From the NCBI GenBank assembly GCA_002163975.1, contig CP019636.1:6885501-6949500 (forward strand): a stretch of DNA of 64,000 nucleotides. Direction: 5' to 3'. The notes beneath the pieces are model-generated. The model did no database searches. It saw only the letters and a list, made by a program, of their open reading frames with translations, and was not told the DNA's origin. Position 1 is the stretch's first letter. Each line of letters begins with the position of its first letter. The DNA is from Nostocales cyanobacterium HT-58-2. GTDB lineage: Bacteria > Cyanobacteriota > Cyanobacteriia > Cyanobacteriales > Nostocaceae. The position numbers and the translations under genes were made by a program. Below, in pieces: positions 62,405 through 64,000 of this stretch.

Positions 62405-64000
62405 TTAGATATCCAAATCAGTTAAGTTGAGTTTAGAACCGTAAGTTTCAATGAATTCGCGACGGGGTGCAACGCGATCGCCCATCAAAATGGTGAAAAT
62501 ACGATCAGCTTCTGCCGCGTCCTCAATTTCCACTTGCTTGAAGGTGCGAGTTTCTGGGTTCATCGTGGTTGTCCAAAGTTGTTCTGGCATCATTTCACCC
62601 AAACCTTTGAACCGTTGGATCGTGTAGTTGGCGTTATCAGGAAACTCAGCAAGGCGCTGTTGTAATTCGCGATCGCTATAGCAATAGTAGTGATTGCGTC
62701 CTCGTTCTACTTTAAAGAGTGGGGGACAAGCGATGTAGATATAACCTTGCTCAATTAACGCCCTTTGATACCGATAGAAGAAAGTTAACAACAGAGTCCG
62801 GATGTGCGCTCCATCTACGTCAGCATCCGTCATGATAACTATACGGTGATAACGCAATTGTGAGGCATCGAATTCCTCTCCCTTCACTCCCAAACCAAGC
62901 GCTGTAATCAACGACTGAATTTCAGTGTTTTTGTAGATTTTGGCATCGTCAGTTTTCTCGATGTTCAAGATTTTACCGCGCAGAGGGAGAATGGCTTGGA
63001 ATCGGCGATCGCGTCCTTGTTTTGCACTTCCACCTGCTGAGTCTCCTTCCACAAGAAAGATTTCAGATTCTTTGGGATCTCTTGTACTGCAATCCGCCAA
63101 TTTTCCGGGTAATGGCGAAGATTCCAACACCGATTTGCGACGCACTAATTCTCGCGCATGACGGGCTGCTTCTGCAGCTTTAAAGGCTTGGATGGCTTTG
63201 TCTAAAATAGAATCAGCGACACTAGGGTGAAATTCCAAGTACTCAGTCAGAACTTCTCCCACCAGAGAATCTACTATTCCCCTGACTTCTGTATTACCTA
63301 GTTTGGTTTTGGTTTGTCCTTCAAATTCTGGTTCTGGTACTTTAACGGAAATCACGCCTGTCAAACCTTCGCGGACGTGTTCGCCACTGAGGTTGGGTTC
63401 ATTGTCTTTGATTTTGTTGCGCTTACGGGCGACAGCGTTCAGGGTGCGAGTCAAGACTGTCTTCAACCCTTCCAAGTGTGTGCCACCGTCCACCGTCCGA
63501 ATATTATTGGCAAAGCCTAACAAGTTGTCAGTATAAGCATCAGTACACCATTGCAAAGCAACTTCCACCTGAACGTTGTTGCGTTCTCCCTGCACGAAAA
63601 TAATTTCTTCATGCAATGCCTGCTTATCACTGTTCATGTAGGCAATGTATTCTCGAATACCGCCTTTATATTCGTAGATTTCTACCTTAGGTGTATCACT
63701 TTTAAGTAATTCTAGACGGTTATCTGTAAAAGTAATTTTGACGCCAGCGTTCAAGTATGCCAATTCCCGCAGGCGGCTTGCTAAAGTAGTGTAATCAAAT
63801 TCAGTAACGGTTGTGAAAATTTGGGTGTCTGGTTTGAAGGTGACAGAAGTTCCGGTACGGTTTTCTTTGCAAGGCTTTGCTGTCAGTTCTGTAACGGGAA
63901 CACCTCGTTCGTAGCGCTGGGTATGAACCTTTTTCTCTCGCCAAACTGTAATTTCCACCCACTCCGATAGGGCGTTCACAACGGAAACACCAACCCCGTG
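62405..64000 (-). CDS. gyrB: DNA gyrase subunit B, C-terminal part (runs off the window)
   Basis: The 3' portion of gyrB, 531 codons plus stop; the reading frame stays open to the window edge (HGVGVSVVNALSEW, part of the ATPase domain), so the true start lies beyond 64000 and the GTG at 63979 is internal. The transducer region (YTDNLLGFANNIRTVDGGTH) and the TOPRIM domain (EIFLVEGDSAGGSAKQGRD, IVIMTDADVDGAHI with the metal-binding Asp residues) are intact, as is QRFKGLGEMMPEQLW near the C-terminus. No intein interrupts it. Confidence 0.96.
   Translation of the reverse strand, partial: HGVGVSVVNALSEWVEITVWREKKVHTQRYERGVPVTELTAKPCKENRTGTSVTFKPDTQIFTTVTEFDYTTLASRLRELAYLNAGVKITFTDNRLELLKSDTPKVEIYEYKGGIREYIAYMNSDKQALHEEIIFVQGERNNVQVEVALQWCTDAYTDNLLGFANNIRTVDGGTHLEGLKTVLTRTLNAVARKRNKIKDNEPNLSGEHVREGLTGVISVKVPEPEFEGQTKTKLGNTEVRGIVDSLVGEVLTEYLEFHPSVADSILDKAIQAFKAAEAARHARELVRRKSVLESSPLPGKLADCSTRDPKESEIFLVEGDSAGGSAKQGRDRRFQAILPLRGKILNIEKTDDAKIYKNTEIQSLITALGLGVKGEEFDASQLRYHRIVIMTDADVDGAHIRTLLLTFFYRYQRALIEQGYIYIACPPLFKVERGRNHYYCYSDRELQQRLAEFPDNANYTIQRFKGLGEMMPEQLWTTTMNPETRTFKQVEIEDAAEADRIFTILMGDRVAPRREFIETYGSKLNLTDLDI

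Noticed and set aside
62405..64000. Intein or split gyrB
   Set aside because: The TOPRIM and C-terminal regions are continuous; the gene is only cut by the window edge.

Overview
The window is chromosomal DNA from a filamentous, probably heterocyst-forming (Nostocales-type) cyanobacterium. Evidence: a psbA gene for photosystem II D1, a high-light-inducible protein, GUN4, a PCP_red (protochlorophyllide-reductase-like) small protein, three genes derived from the orange carotenoid protein (OCP), a Mo-nitrogenase C-terminal-domain protein, many GCGATCGC (HIP1) octamers, and abundant intergenic fold-back repeats and purine-rich short repeats. No CRISPR array, rRNA, tRNA, intact transposase or prophage was seen, and the gene content is mostly core.

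Layout. 0.4-6.7 kb: a CNNM/CorC-type membrane protein, the transcription-repair coupling factor mfd with a strong hairpin terminator, and a small Mo-nitrogenase-domain protein. 6.8-7.5 kb: a gene graveyard holding a frameshifted transposase N-terminus and a C-terminal scrap of pcxA. 7.5-18.4 kb: cupin, creatininase-family protein, malic enzyme, psbA, a mannose-1-phosphate-guanylyltransferase-like fusion, icd and gun4. 18.5-22.9 kb: a sugar-type ABC ATPase, an AraC regulator, adenosine deaminase and mtnA. 23.4-28.7 kb: PCP_red protein, then the glycine cleavage genes gcvT-gcvH-gcvP on the minus strand. 29-31.8 kb: a sulfate ABC importer (binding protein and two permeases, no ATPase). 32-35.6 kb: a zinc-ribbon/membrane-anchored PstS-like protein coupled to a large PHP-like metallohydrolase. 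35.8-43.3 kb: a pentapeptide-repeat lumen protein, an alpha/beta hydrolase, a WecG-type glycosyltransferase, a LuxR-type response regulator and a two-gene RsbU/RsbW-like partner-switching module. 44.5-48.8 kb: a carotenoid-protein neighbourhood with a C-terminal-domain homologue (CTDH), an HCP4-like helical carotenoid protein and a second HCP, with queG and a HAD phosphatase between them. 49-54 kb: a MacA/MacB-type tripartite exporter, a broken Spy/LTXXQ-like gene and a TetR regulator with two matching palindromic operators. 54.3-64 kb: TPR protein, CheY-like regulator, type IIA topoisomerase A subunit, Hli protein, the principal sigma factor, and the C-terminal part of gyrB running off the window.

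The most informative non-genic signals are four families of fold-back (MITE-like) repeats, one of which appears to supply the stop codon of the PHP gene; low-complexity purine-rich repeats that interrupt mfd, gcvP and gyrA in frame; paired TetR operators around a gene that has decayed by in-frame TAA codons; and a sugar-nucleotide fusion whose mutase half has lost its catalytic loops. I did not find a clear undescribed system. The closest candidates are the PstS-like/PHP pair (32-35.6 kb) and the carotenoid-protein neighbourhood.
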